From Urechis unicinctus (taxonomy: Eukaryota > Annelida > Polychaeta > Xenopneusta > Urechidae), in assembly GCA_034190875.2 (NCBI GenBank), contig CM067349.1:14233437-14297436 (forward strand): DNA of 64,000 nt, read 5' to 3'. Positions 1 to 13,342 of this stretch are shown piece after piece (the first letter of the stretch is position 1; each line of letters opens with the position of its first letter). Under the pieces are notes generated by a model. It was not told the origin of the DNA and did not search any database. It saw only the letters and a list, made by a program, of their open reading frames with translations. The translations under genes were made by a program, and so were the position numbers.

Positions 1-607
1 GTTGTACGGTACCCCACATGCGGCACGCGGCAGCCGTTTTCCATCCGAGCTCCTCGGCCCCAAACACACACACATACGGCGTGGCGTTGCCGCGAGATCG
101 AAACCAATGGGGGCGAGGTTGGAGGAGCTCCGAACGTAGCCTTTAGTCAAGGCGCATGTGGCTCCATGAGGATGACCTGTCAGATAGTGACTTTTGGCTG
201 TCGGTAAGCATACAATAACGTGGGAGGTGCTTCAGGCATAATGCCTTTCCCTGGCATCTTAAAAGACACTGTTCTTTTGTTTTTTAAAAATCATTTTCTT
301 GCATTTTTAATGGCCGATAGAGCCAACATTTTAACAAGTTTATTCTATGCATGGATACATCAAGTTAGGATACACGTCTTTTACAAATACCAAAAGTATA
401 CCTGGCCTTACATAAATATTTACCATGGTGCAGTCGTCTTTCTATCGTTCAAAACAACATATCAAAATCGCACTTGAGGCGGGCAATCAAAATAACTATC
501 AACATTGTTTTTCAGTATGCAGGGAATGCGACATGGTGTATACAGTGATACATGTGACCTACGGATTTGGTGTGTATGTAAATAAAGGTTTTGTAATGAC
601 TGTCCTT
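1..607. other. Intergenic DNA, nothing recognised
   Basis: Both strands give only short open frames without recognisable motifs. No RNA gene or repeat structure was seen. It leads directly into the 22-bp minisatellite. Confidence 0.6.
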
Positions 608-728
608 TTGGTGCCCCCTTTAGCTGGCCTTGGTGCCCCCTTTAGTTGGTCTTGGTGTCCCCTTTAGTTGGCCTTGGTACCCCCTTTATTTGGCTTTGGT
701 GCCCCCTTTAGTTGGTCTTGGTGTCCTG
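608..728. repeat. 22-bp minisatellite
   Basis: About five and a half head-to-tail copies of a 22-bp unit that begins ttggtgccccctttagttgg. Copies differ at one to four positions, mainly g/a or c/t changes around the pyrimidine run. The unit is not a multiple of three and no long frame crosses it, so it is probably non-coding. Confidence 0.9.
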
Positions 729-1436
729 TGTAATTTTGATGACGGCAATGCCAAATTGGACCCTTTTTTGGCTTAAGATCGAGGCCTGACATTATGATAA
801 GTTATCACCTTTAAGTCAATATGCCGAGCATTTATGATTTCTTTATATGGGTTTAACATGATAACGTCAGTTACGAAACTTTATATATATCTCTGTGCCT
901 AATAGATGTATAGCATTATCGCACTGCGTTTTATCTTTAACTGAACATAATGCATTGACGTTTAAGATTGACTCATATATATATGAGCACTTTCTGTCGC
1001 ACAGCATATAGATAAATCTCGTTGAAAATTTAAAAAAAAGTCCGTGAATTTAATGCGAATTCACGAACAAAGCAAACACGTCCATATTTACAATGATTCC
1101 ATGCATTTACACAATATTTGAAATGATATGCGAATTAATCCGACCATTACTCAGGATTATTCGATGTATACTGCATTGTGTACCTCTTCGGGCCCCGTGT
1201 TTTGATGGGGGGTGACGTGGGGACCCCTTCCGACGGCGTGGGGACCCTTGTGGGCCCCTCAATGCGGAGGCGGTGCAATATATTTTTCGCTGACGGATTG
1301 TTTAGTGAAAAGATTTACAAAGTGTTGAAGATAGGATAATGATTACTTAATGAGGGGTCTTTGAAAGGAGTTTGTAATTGAATACTGCTATACTATTAAT
1401 TTCCTCTATCCTGGTCATGGGGTATTTAGCAAGCAG
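729..1436. other. Intergenic DNA with a short G/C-rich patch
   Basis: No gene recognised. A patch near 1,190-1,275 is clearly richer in G and C than its surroundings and repeats the word gtgggga. A perfect 8-bp stem around a 7-nt loop lies near 1,044-1,066. Confidence 0.5.
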
Positions 1437-1576
1437 TGGTGTTGTTGGTAGTTTTCAGTTGAATGAAAACTAATAGCAAAGGAGTATTCAATTACAGATA
1501 AGTTGGTGTTGTTGGTAGATTGGAGCTTTCAGGTGAATGAAAATTAAATGCATAGCAGTATTCAATCATAGATGAG
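1437..1576. repeat. Two-copy diverged tandem repeat, about 70 bp
   Basis: Two adjacent copies, 1,437-1,502 and 1,504-1,576, both starting tggtgttgttggtag and both ending in a stretch like agtattcaat-aca/cata-gat. They are about 75-80% alike by eye. No coding frame is shared. Confidence 0.6.
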
Positions 1577-4152
1577 TGAAATGACGGGAGACTTGTCATC
1601 ATATACTGAATACATTTCAACTCTAACTGTCATTGAGAATTTTGGAGGGCTTTATTGAACGGGGTTTGTAAGTGGCTATTAACTTTCTCTATCCCAGGTA
1701 ATGAGGTGATATATTCAAGCGTATATCAACTCTGGGTGATTTTACAATCTCCTCGGATATTTCGTCATCATTTGCTGACTTATTTATACACCTGATCGAG
1801 TTGATGTAAGGGTTTTTTTCATGATCACGTGACGAATTAATTTCAGACCCGGTATCGCATGCACACCGGGGTTGCGGGGTTCTTCTAACGTGGAAGGTAA
1901 GCCAAATATCTTGTTATAATAAGATACCCGATTCGGACGTTTCCGTTGTGAAGCTCGCGACCAGCGCGCCACCTGGTTTCGTGGAAGCTAAAATGTAAAC
2001 AAAAGCGCGTGGCTCAATAGTAAAAGATCGATCCGCGATGGTATGTACCGCATACATACCGCTGTATTTCTAAAATTCAACGACTTTTTGATAGAGCCAG
2101 TACATAAAAACAAAGCCAATTACTATTGCCACCTTTTTATCAATTTGTGTGACGATTTATTATCTACAATATTTTTTGATGAACGTTTGAGCGAAGTCGC
2201 ATGTATAACAGCCAAGTATCCTGCCAAACTTTGTCCTGCGTCTCATAATGTCAAATGATACGCTCCACAAAGATCCGATTAGTGCATTGATAAATAATGA
2301 ACACCTTTGGTGGGTCATTAGAAACCGTGCGAGTTGTTAATCTGAAGATTACGTCAGCTTAACAATTAACCTCCACCGCACGCCATCTAGTAACGGTTGA
2401 ACATAGGGTTATATCCATGATACACATCAATAATAGAACAGATTGACAATTGAATTATTGCGACTCTTTGCAGCGGAAGTCTAGGTTGCTAATTAATTTC
2501 TGGGTTTGCTATTAACTATTGAGACAACGACATTGTTGTATTGCCCAGCTCTTAAGTCAAGGCTGTTTGATCGACCCTCACGTGTCCGAAGGCTAACAGT
2601 GTAAGCGCAGCATCGGCAATTACTGTCGTTTATGCTGTGAATGTGGCAGTCGGTATTATAAGCCCTCATAGCCTGCTCGATTTCATTGCTGTTAGCATAC
2701 TAAGCTGTGGATACTGACAATAACGGATCATTGCATGTACAATTGTTAATCACATTTTAGCTATTCGTTAGAATATGAAAAGCAACATACCGGTAAGTAG
2801 CTTTCCTTTGCCGTAGCGAGACCAGCTGCCATAACTGTCTTTGTCAATATTTATATACGTTCATCAATAGAATCATGATAAAGATCTCCCACGCTTACAA
2901 TTTTTATTGATGAATTTCCCGTCAATGTCCACAAGCGTGGTAAACAAATATCAAACGAGCTGGCTCGATTAAAGCATTGATGTGGCTTCAATAAACAGAC
3001 GTGCTCCAAATTTATATTGTCAATTTCTTTTCGTGTACAAAGCTAGAGTCGGTTTCACGTGTTGACTGCCAATGATACAAGTAACCGTTATCTGGGTCAA
3101 TATTTATCTGCGAGTGGGAAGCGAAATGAATCTATGGAGGTAAATTGATTACCGAGTTTACCATTCAGATTCAGCTATTTTGTCTCCGAAAACGACTTTC
3201 AGTACTCCCTGCTATGCATACTTAATGTGAGCTACAAAGGTGAAATAATAATGCACCATCGGAAATGCTAATAAACAATGTAATTACGCGTATTATTTGT
3301 GTGTACATATTTTCCAGGCTCAGTCGACACAGCTGTTTCTATTTGAGATAAAACACCACATTTACTTAATATAGTTCGATCATTTTGACAATAACAACTG
3401 ACGATTGTTGAGAAGTTGTTGAATTTTTGCCTGCGGTATGCATTAGCACATGCAGATACTGAGCCTAATAAATAATGAATAATTTGAAACTCGATATGTC
3501 TTCTGACATATAAGTAATCCCTTCGTTTGCTAGTACAGCCAATTCCACTTTGGTTCATATGGGCGTGTTCACATTGACTGGGTCATAACGTCCAGCCCAG
3601 TATCCACCATCGTATATGTTGTAGTTTCCAAATCTTCATATCAGCCTGTTGCTCGTTATGCACAACAAACTTGACATAAAGTTCTATTTATTTGTTTATT
3701 GTTTTAAACAACATGAATAATTTCTTGTGATCGACGAAATGTAGACGTTGATTGAGGCAGTCATTTGTTAAAGGGTCGCCTGATGAATATTACGACCTGT
3801 AGAACTTAAACACGTATACTGCCCCCATAAGTACTGTCAGATTAGCCCTACAAGACGTCTGCGTAGACGTCTTACCGTTTTTCGAAACAACGCAATGCGA
3901 ATATTTTTAGATCGATTCAGACAACTACCAAGCACAAAACATACACAAGTGATGGAGTTATAGAATGCAATGATGTTTTACGGACGATTTTATCCCTTTT
4001 CGGCGGGGGATTTCATCCATGGTAATTTTTTATAATTCGATCAATTTGGGAAGCGGTAAAAAAAGTCAGAAAACACAGCAACATGTTTGTTTACAAGTTC
4101 AAGACCACATGCATTGCCCATGCGCAGAATGACGAAGTCTAATGCTAAGCCC
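1577..4152. other. Intergenic DNA, no gene recognised
   Basis: Short open frames occur on both strands but none shows a known domain or composition that would argue for coding. A splice-donor-like gtaagcc at about 1,898 follows a purine-rich stretch and could end a non-coding first exon, but no partner acceptor could be assigned. A compact palindrome, 8-bp stem aagacgtc with a 6-nt loop, lies at about 3,851-3,873. Confidence 0.45.
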
Positions 4153-4377
4153 GGGGGGGGGGGGGGTGGGCACTTAAGTGTAAGGATATAGTATACATGT
4201 GCCGCACGAAGGGGGTGGTTTTTTCGACATCTCGACTTTTACGACGGGTTAGACAATCGCATAATACCTTGTACGATGGAGTATACTTTTTCTCATTCTC
4301 AACGAGTTCAACGGGTACGGGATTTCGAGGTCCCGCGGCACACTCCTATCCAAGTTAGGGTAAGTGCCCCCCACTTG
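4153..4377. mobile_element. Fold-back MITE-like element
   Basis: The arms at about 4,164-4,205 and 4,335-4,377 are imperfect inverted copies. Both read inward from a G-run through gggcactta, then ggata, then gtgccgc. The left edge is an uninterrupted G tract, so the exact end and any target-site duplication cannot be read. The interior of about 130 bp has no coding capacity. The superfamily is not assignable. Confidence 0.55.
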
Positions 4378-6149
4378 GGATGCTAAGGCAATGCGGGAAA
4401 TCGCGAGAATTAATAGTTTCCAAAATGGCAGACTTCGTATCGCGATTTGTTCGGAAACGAACTATCGATGGCATTTATTGAAGAATAGCGTCGAGTGGTG
4501 TAAGTTTTTTGGAGCGAAAGGTCTATTTTTTGTAAAGGCTCTTGATATATGTTATTTTCTAGGTGCGAAATATAGCCCTTCGCGAGATATAGCCCAAACG
4601 AGATATCGCCGACTTGTGTTTAATGAAACTTCGTAACGGTATAAATTCATGTTACCGTTACGACCGGAGCAACTGTCAGATTAACAATTAAACATATAGT
4701 AATGCATAATCACCTGGAGTTTGTGAACATGGTGTGATGTTATTGCACCGACCCAGCATATATTGACTCAAATAGAGGGTGTCTATACAACGGTAGATGC
4801 ACCGATTGACCCCGTTCATCAACCAGCAGTGCCTTTGATACACATGACTACAGCACTTAGAATCGATTTGCATATCCAATCAAAGCACTCATTGATATCC
4901 ACTGAATGCGCTCATTGACATCAAGTGAATGCACTGATTCCACAAGAATGCTGCTTTGTTGTATGTCTACGGAAATACATCCATATTAATGTACACGATA
5001 GCTCCATGAAATTTAAACTACGGTTATAGTCATTATTTGCGTTGATGCAGGTTCTCTAATATATGACAATTCGCTCCATTTTCCGTTCTGACTGAGAGAC
5101 AATGACCTGAGAATTTGATGACTTATTGCTTATCATTTGAAATGCGATTATTGGGGTGTGTATTATTGATGGAAGGCATAGACGAATACTTTCAGACGAA
5201 GCCGATTTAAATATCGCATAGCTACCAATGTCCTGTTTTAAAACATTCATTTCCTGCTTACTTGGTTTTTCCACGGTGCAACAGGATGTGGCAAACATAA
5301 AACCTTGGGTTTTCCTGCTATAAACATATACGAGGCTCATAATACTGCAAGTGTATTTTGTATTGATGAGGAACATCAAGGAGTGCCCCCTCCAACTTTC
5401 CTGGAGTTCCTGTTCAGCGCAGTTGGTTGTGGGCTTTATAGCTTTGCGACAGCAGGCCACTGAAGTAGTTTATAGTAGCGCGCGCGCGTTGGGGCGTCCA
5501 AACATATTCAACACGCATCACACACCTCTCTGCCCTAGCTGAACGAAATAACACTTGGACGTATCTACTCACTTTCTCCCAGGGAGGCAAGGGTCTGTTG
5601 TCTGGAAAGGTAAGCCAATATCTATTCCGTTTAACGATTCACACTTGTAAACGCGTCGATTAAATCCAATCACGTGTGTGATAGCTGTCAAAGGGCAGCC
5701 ACAACGGGTGTTATGGTGCTGTGATTTCGGAAGCAAAACCACCTTGTTTTGCCTTTAAGGTAATTGTCCGACTGCACTTCTGCTCTGTCGTCAAATACCT
5801 CAATTCGAGAGGGAAACCTGTACTTAGGGCTAGATGTATTTCACAGAGATAATGTTATAAACATCCGTTGTCTGAAGCAAGTCGTGAGATATTGTATGTC
5901 TTTCTTCGATGTGGCTTTGATTCGAGGACGTGTTGGTCGCGATTAAACAGGAAAAAACTGATATGCTATCCTTATCAGTGGCTTGTACACTGTCTCCGTC
6001 TTGTCGGCCGATAGTCGCCTAGTGAAACTAGAGTGTTGTTCCGTGTCTCTCCCCGGGTGAGCAGTTCACAAGCGGGGAGCAACTGTTACCTTGGATGAAC
6101 TGTCATCCGTCCAAAACAGCCTCCCAAATTCCAGGGCTGGGAAGATGGC
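4378..6149. other. Intergenic DNA with one strong hairpin
   Basis: No recognisable gene. A perfect 10-bp inverted repeat, cgtaacggta and its complement, flanks an 11-nt loop at 4,632-4,662. A 134-residue open frame on the - strand at 5,056-5,460 has no motif and was not accepted as a gene. A second donor-like gtaagcc near 5,609 resembles the one near 1,898, which hints at non-coding exons but does not establish them. Confidence 0.45.
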
Positions 6150-6570
6150 GAGTTATGATGTGCGAGGTAGGCTGATAGTATATGTGACAAGCTGTCTGAC
6201 ATGTTGACGGGGTATGCGATGTAGGCTGATGGTGGTACCTGACAGTTGATGGGCTATGCGACGTGGGACGGTGGGTAACCTGACCGGTTGACGGAGTCAA
6301 GTGCAGGCTGACGGGTTATGCGACTGAGTTGACAGGATATACAGCGAAGATTGACGGGTTATACGACGCAGACTGACGGGATATAGGATGCCGGCTGACA
6401 GGGTAGACGACGCAGGCGGACGGTGAATACGACGCAGGCTGACAGGGTACAGAAACATGGCTGACAGTAATTACAAAGCTAGCTGACAGGATATACGACG
6501 CCGACTGAAGGGATGTGCAACGCAAGCTGGTGGGATATACAACGCTTGCTGACTGGGTAAAACTGGTGTA
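6150..6570. repeat. Degenerate 22-24-bp minisatellite
   Basis: About eighteen diverged copies of a unit close to gctgacgggttatacgacgc run through this stretch. Spacing varies between about 20 and 26 bp and many copies carry substitutions, so the array looks old. The frames that cross it on the - strand simply read the repeat and are not regarded as genes. Confidence 0.8.
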
Positions 6571-6792
6571 GGATTTTCGGTACAACCGGCGTAGACTGAA
6601 AAATATAGATATCAATTCAAGGAAATATTGAATAGGTAAACAAAAAATTCGAGACTTCCCTTAAAGTCCTTTCGGTCATGACCTGACCCATAATCACCGT
6701 GTTTCACTGAGAGTGATGCAGGGTTAAATATGTTCAAGTGTTTAGGTGGGTTCCTGATGTAACGTTGACCAGTTTGGCTTTTCAGGGAGCAA
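6571..6792. other. Intergenic spacer
   Basis: Nothing recognised between the minisatellite and the (AT)n-cored inverted repeat. Confidence 0.4.
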
Positions 6793-6992
<200 letters not shown>

Positions 6993-7437
6993 GTCCAGTA
7001 AAGCTGCCGAATACACGACCTATCCTATATTGTACATCGGTACTTTTGAACAGGATGCAAGCATGCCCTGGGCATTAACATACTAGTCAGGTTGTCCTTG
7101 AATTATCCTCACTTAAATTTGATAGGGGCAGAGGCGAAAGTTACATCATCGGGGGCGTAACCCGGCACTAAGGTCACGTGATCCTCATAAAGCGTCTCCC
7201 AAAAGAGACCAGTAACTAATGGCGGTAACTCACGCAATTCGTCAGTTATTGGGGGCTTCCCATTATTCACGAGATGTCTCTGGTTATCGTCCGATATTGG
7301 TTCCAAGGATGGGGCGTTAATATTACCGTTTTCCCCCCCAAAGGTGTGATGAGACGCTGTATCACCAGATGACAAACGGGAAACAACAATACTTCAGGCC
7401 TATTCGCTGATGACGAGAGCCTTCATGTGTGGTGTCC
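6993..7437. other. Spacer between two (AT)n arrays
   Basis: An 88-residue open frame lies on the - strand at 7,109-7,375. Its product is hydrophilic at the N-terminus and has no motif that I recognise. It could be a relic exon or chance, and coding status is not supported. Confidence 0.35.
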
Positions 7438-8243
<806 letters not shown>

Positions 8244-10712
8244 CCTCTTGTTGAGTGGTGCGGATCGATGTTGTTGTTTCACCGTTGCGCTGACAGTCGT
8301 GATACCAGGAAAGTAAAACCTCTCCGCTTCGCCATATGGCTACGAAGTTAGGTCGCCCGCGAAAACAGCCAGACCGGCTGTAACAACAGGTGGTCCCTGT
8401 AGCATTGCTATACAAGATCAGGACTATGGGCGACTTGTATTTTGTCTAAAAGATCGTTGCAAACTAATGAAGGGTCCATATGTTCTAGCCCCTATCATTC
8501 TATAAATAACTATGTTCAGTTGGTATTTATCATATTCGTGGTGCCTGAGATATTATCAGCGCAACACTTTGTAGCTGTAAACCGCGTGCTTCACGCCTAA
8601 TCATAGTGCTCGCTCGGACAGGAGGGGGTACTTGCATATTTAAAGTAATACCGCCAATTTGTTACACCTTATCACCTATTCATATTATCACGCATCAATC
8701 TGAGGAAGTTTAAGTTTTAGACGTCACTGTGTACCAATTGAACTTAGTGCAAATATACTCACTGTTCCCCGACTCTTAAGAGGTTTTCTTCTCTTATAAT
8801 ATATACTAGTTCATAGACTGCTTAATGATGCGTGGCGGTGTAAAAGGGAACGGTGTCAAGCAGTGAATGTACTCGGCTGGAGGTCCGATTCGTCGGAATC
8901 GATGGCTTCAATGTGCAGGGGGCTTCATTTCAGTATAAGTACGCTGTAATGATATATAAGAACATTCTGTGAAATCCATTGAGTACATGGTTTAATGTCG
9001 TATGAGCCCGTACGGGGTCGGTGCGGAGCCTGCACGGGGTTTCGAATCCCCGTAAGGAGTACGTAAGAGACATATGCATTTTTGTTTAATGTCGCACGGG
9101 GCCCGTTGACAGCCCTTAAGTCTGATGTGAGCGAGGCATACGTTGACTCTAAGCTGCTTTTTATGGTCTCACTAAACCATGAGTACCATGCCATATACTT
9201 TCTCGTTATTGACTTTCGCTCCTCGCCGCCTAATCATTGGACATACAGTGCTCGGGCCAGCGTTTTAAGAAAGGCGAGACACACGCACTTAACGGCCAGT
9301 GTGCAGAAGTTATTGGTTATAAACAAAAGCAGAATATACGGACGCCAACCTTTTTATCAGTTAAGTTTTTTTCGTATTCTTGACGATAAGAAACGGGACT
9401 TTTCCACAGGCACTCGAGTCTTGGAACACCCTACCTTTAACCAGCAGTATATAGAGTCCACCAATTTCTATATGGTCAGCGCCATATCTCATTTTCAGTG
9501 TACAATGCGCAACATCTTTGTACATTGTCTTTCGCTATGCAGCCTATGACATTTTCCTCGAGCGCCTAGTAGCATAACCATCTATTATTTCACACAACAC
9601 TTCAACTCCACCCATGCATTTTCTGCACCGAGTCCCCTGTGGCATAATACCCCTATTTCCCGCCGCCAAGACCACTTCCCGTACCGTATTTGATAAGAAC
9701 CCAACGCCAGCGATCGCATCTCGTTGGATATTGCGCCGTTACCTAACTGCTGTTACGGATCCTATGTTGACCCGCGGTGGGTAGGCTTGGAAAACCCACT
9801 CGCGTCAATCGCATTGTTGATCGACCATTTTCGGCTTGGGGCCGTGTAAATTAATCTCTTCATTCTCGTGATAGCTGTACAGACTGGCCAATGTCGGCGA
9901 CGTCGCGGTCTATATTGCATTGCCAGTTGCTCGACCATAATTGACCCGCCATATATCATATCCGTTTCATGCCTAATATGGGTTCGTGCGTTTCGCTCTG
10001 ATGGGTATGGGTTGGATGATATAAATATTCATGAGGGGGCGGTGTCACTGTGAGCGGAAACTATCAATCTCTGGTCATTGTGGTGGCCACTCAGTGACGC
10101 TTTTGTCCGATATTAGAGCGGTCAGTGGCTATCAATTGAAGTTAATTAGCCATCTAGGAATTTAGCCATCATCTGCCAGGCTATTTGAGCCACCCGTTTC
10201 TAGGTAACACAATGTTTGAGAAGTGACCCAACTTTCAATTTCCTGTTAACCGCAGCCCATGGCAGCAATCACTCATAACATAAAATGTGGTTCATTACCA
10301 CGACACGATTGATGTGTGTGGTGGAGTTGTGTGTGGGTGGGTGTGGGGTGGGTGGGGAGGGAGTTTGTTTCCTGTTTTCGACCTGGATCATTTACACCGT
10401 TGCCTGAACCGTTTACTCAGTTATAGCTTCTATGCGTGAAATGTATTGATTGACCACAGCATGTTATTGTCTGTATTACACTGCTCAAACAGAGCCGCGT
10501 TAACCTATCACCATACCATGCCCTCGTAATGAGACCAGACCTACAATTGGCTGACCATATACAGGCGGTCACTATGTCGAACGATTACAGCACATCAAGC
10601 ATATTGTCTAACAGGGGATAATATCGAAAGCCTAATGTTCAATTAAAAAAATACCGTACAACAAGACATGGTTAATTTCAAAGGGGATGAGGGTTGACGA
10701 GGAATAAGGGAT

Positions 10713-10730
10713 GGGGGGGGGGGGGGGGGG
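10713..10730. repeat. Poly(G) tract
   Basis: Eighteen consecutive G residues. Confidence 0.95.
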
Positions 10731-11875
10731 TGGCCGTGATGAATAACTTTCTGAGTGTGTTTATATTCCATCAAGGTGATATTATTCGGTGATTCGTTTG
10801 CTGTCAATATTGTTGATATTTGAGTCTAGTCATAATAGATCGGGACACCAATAGATCGTCTAGTTAGACTGTTCATCTATTGGTTTGAAAAATAAAGTAT
10901 GCTCAACTACGACGCGTCAACATCATCAAATGTTATTTTCGCTTCCGTGTTTAGGTTTGGTTTTTGTTCGGGAATAACCATGACGGCAGATGGAGCTGTG
11001 GTATTTCTCATGAATATGTAATTGGCATTCCTTGACATGCTAGTGTTTAATGCGTAGAAAAATTGAGCTGGGACAGTTTTGCAATCTCATGATGCATATA
11101 TAAATGTGGATCCGGATATTAGTTATCAGCAATTTTTCACCGTGATGTGAAATTTATTATGCAGTGGATTGAAGATACATTTAAAGGAATGTTCTTTAAT
11201 GCTTGAGTTTTCTTATGCCTGGTGTATTTTGGTTGTCCAATCTCACAAAACCTGAGCAGTTTTCGGTTATCTTTGCAATTATCAGCGCCGCACTCCCACA
11301 GAAGCATGGTTAGCGCATTAATTAAGATAAATCAAGAAACATAGCAATTCGAGTCCCTTTGAGCGTCACAGCTTTCTTGTAAACCGCCCATATATCGCTC
11401 AAGTTGCTCTACCACCGCCTTCTCCACAACCCCCTTACTTCGCAGCTCCATACCTTTCACGGGCGTAGTAGGCAGCGCAGCCCTCTAATGAAGGCGAGTG
11501 GTTTATATTTACATGAGTGCCATTGCTAGCGTATACACTGCTCCAAGCTGGAGTGACGTGTACGTACGATGCAGCACCAGGAAGCGCTAATTAGTCAATG
11601 ACTAATAATCGTCTAAGCGCCCCTTAACTCGTCAATGGTTGACGAATTTCTATTGCATAAATATTTTTCAACAGCGTGTTTGTTATCAACTAGATGGTTT
11701 TAGTTTTTTCAAACGTGTTATAAATATGTATTTTATGTGAAACGGGCCCTCAACCATGAATGCTTTGAAGGAAAGATGTTGCGAGGCCTCACACCATTGC
11801 CCGATCCTCCTCAACCCATATACACGATGCTCATTGGAGATGTGAGAACTTGGCGAACTATGGTGACAATTTCTC

Positions 11876-11876
<1 letters not shown>

Positions 11877-11918
<42 letters not shown>

Positions 11919-11928
11919 GTCGTCGTCG
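11877..11928. repeat. (TCA)n trinucleotide repeat
   Basis: About thirteen tca units followed by a few tcg units. Any frame reads only low-complexity residues, so it is not evidence for coding. Confidence 0.95.
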
Positions 11929-12900
11929 TCACCATGGTTATCTTCATCGTCATCTACGTAATAAAATCGTCAATCGCACCACTATTATTATCCTTAATAT
12001 CATCATGGCAATCTTTGCCGATCTGCATCGCGTCTCACAAAAAGGTTAACAAACATACTTGAGCAATTCGCCCAGTTGATAACTTGCTATCGGATTGGAC
12101 CGCGCACCTGATGCTCCTCGTCCGCAGACTTTCGGACCCCCTCCATTATCTCAAACTCTAGCCATTACTATTCATCTTAACTGACCATTAACACCTGGTG
12201 CGGTCACTCGACTCTAACCTTGCTCAAAGCTGGCTGCTTCTGGCAAACACGCGGCTCTATTAGCCTCGCAACTGCTGTATTTACGTAGCACCGTGATAAT
12301 ATTTAGACGTCATATCCTCTGGTGATGATTGCACACTCAGGAGCGCAAGCACGTATAGACCCCCCTATTTACTTGAAACCTGTCAAGTATCATAGTAGAA
12401 ACAGAAAACCACGTAAGTGCATTTTTAAATGTACTTGGTACATGAGTAAATGTACTTAGTACCCATGTAAATTTGCTTAGAACTGTTTGCTTATCAATTG
12501 ATCGCGCTGGATCCCACGATACTTGTGATTCCGTAAGCATATCCATGTACATATACTCAAGTCATATAAAATAGTTAATGCCGAATTTGTCTCACCTTAC
12601 GGGCGTCATGATTCATGCATTGCAGCACAAGAATCAGGCTCTGTTGGCCGTAGATTGTGATTGGAGTTTGGCATGATAGGTTACATATGGATCTGCTTGG
12701 TTGAAGAGGGATGCTCATTCGTGTGTACGTGTATGTTGCAGGGCAGGCGCTTGAAATGTCAAAGGCAATCTGTATTGATAACGCAATGCAGCTCCATTGC
12801 GCAGAAGTGAAATTATCGGCCTAGGACTATCACTCTGGAAGATATGAGATAACATGTTTCGGCTATCGACGACTATGGAGTACGTGTCCTGTCACAACCT

Positions 12901-12996
12901 TCATTGTTGGATCTCAGTCTGGCTTGCTTGATCTCAGCTGTTTGGTTGGATCTCAGTCTGGCTTGCTTAATCTCAGCCTGTCTTGTTGTATCTCTT
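12901..12996. repeat. Short tandem repeat upstream of the GPCR
   Basis: Three to four imperfect copies of a roughly 30-50-bp pattern built from ggatctcagtctggcttgct and atctcagc. It ends about 350 bp before the GPCR start codon, so it may fall in the promoter or 5' UTR. A link to expression is only inferred from position. Confidence 0.7.
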
Positions 12997-13342
12997 GTCT
13001 GATGGCACCACTGCTTGTACAGCTTGTGCAGCTTGTACAAGCCTACCGCAACTTCCCTGTAGCGCAGAGATAAGTCTTGATCAGTGTACTGAGGATAGCT
13101 ACACGGAATCTGGCTTCACTCTGGCTGGGTTAATGCAGCACAACAAGTCGACTGTAGCATACCCGTACTTGATGCAGAGCCGTATTCATCTCTTAATGGC
13201 TTAAAGACGCTGACAGATAGATTCAACCTGAGACTCAGAACTGACGCCTGCTGATAGAGAATCCCACATCAACTTGTTTTTGTGTGAAACTCACTGAACT
13301 CATTATAACACACAGGGATGAGTTCTACTTTCGGTGCAAAGA

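Noticed and set aside
5056-5460. 134-codon frame on the - strand
   Set aside because: No domain, signal or homologous feature could be recognised, and length alone is not enough in DNA of this composition.
9034-9052. T-arm-like hairpin acgggg-tttcgaat-ccccgt, possible tRNA or tRNA-derived SINE
   Set aside because: The loop has eight bases instead of seven, and no A-box, anticodon arm or acceptor pairing was found around it.
9082-9549. 155-codon frame on the + strand
   Set aside because: The frame opens with TTG, has no motif, and overlaps another open frame on the other strand. Chance is the simplest reading.
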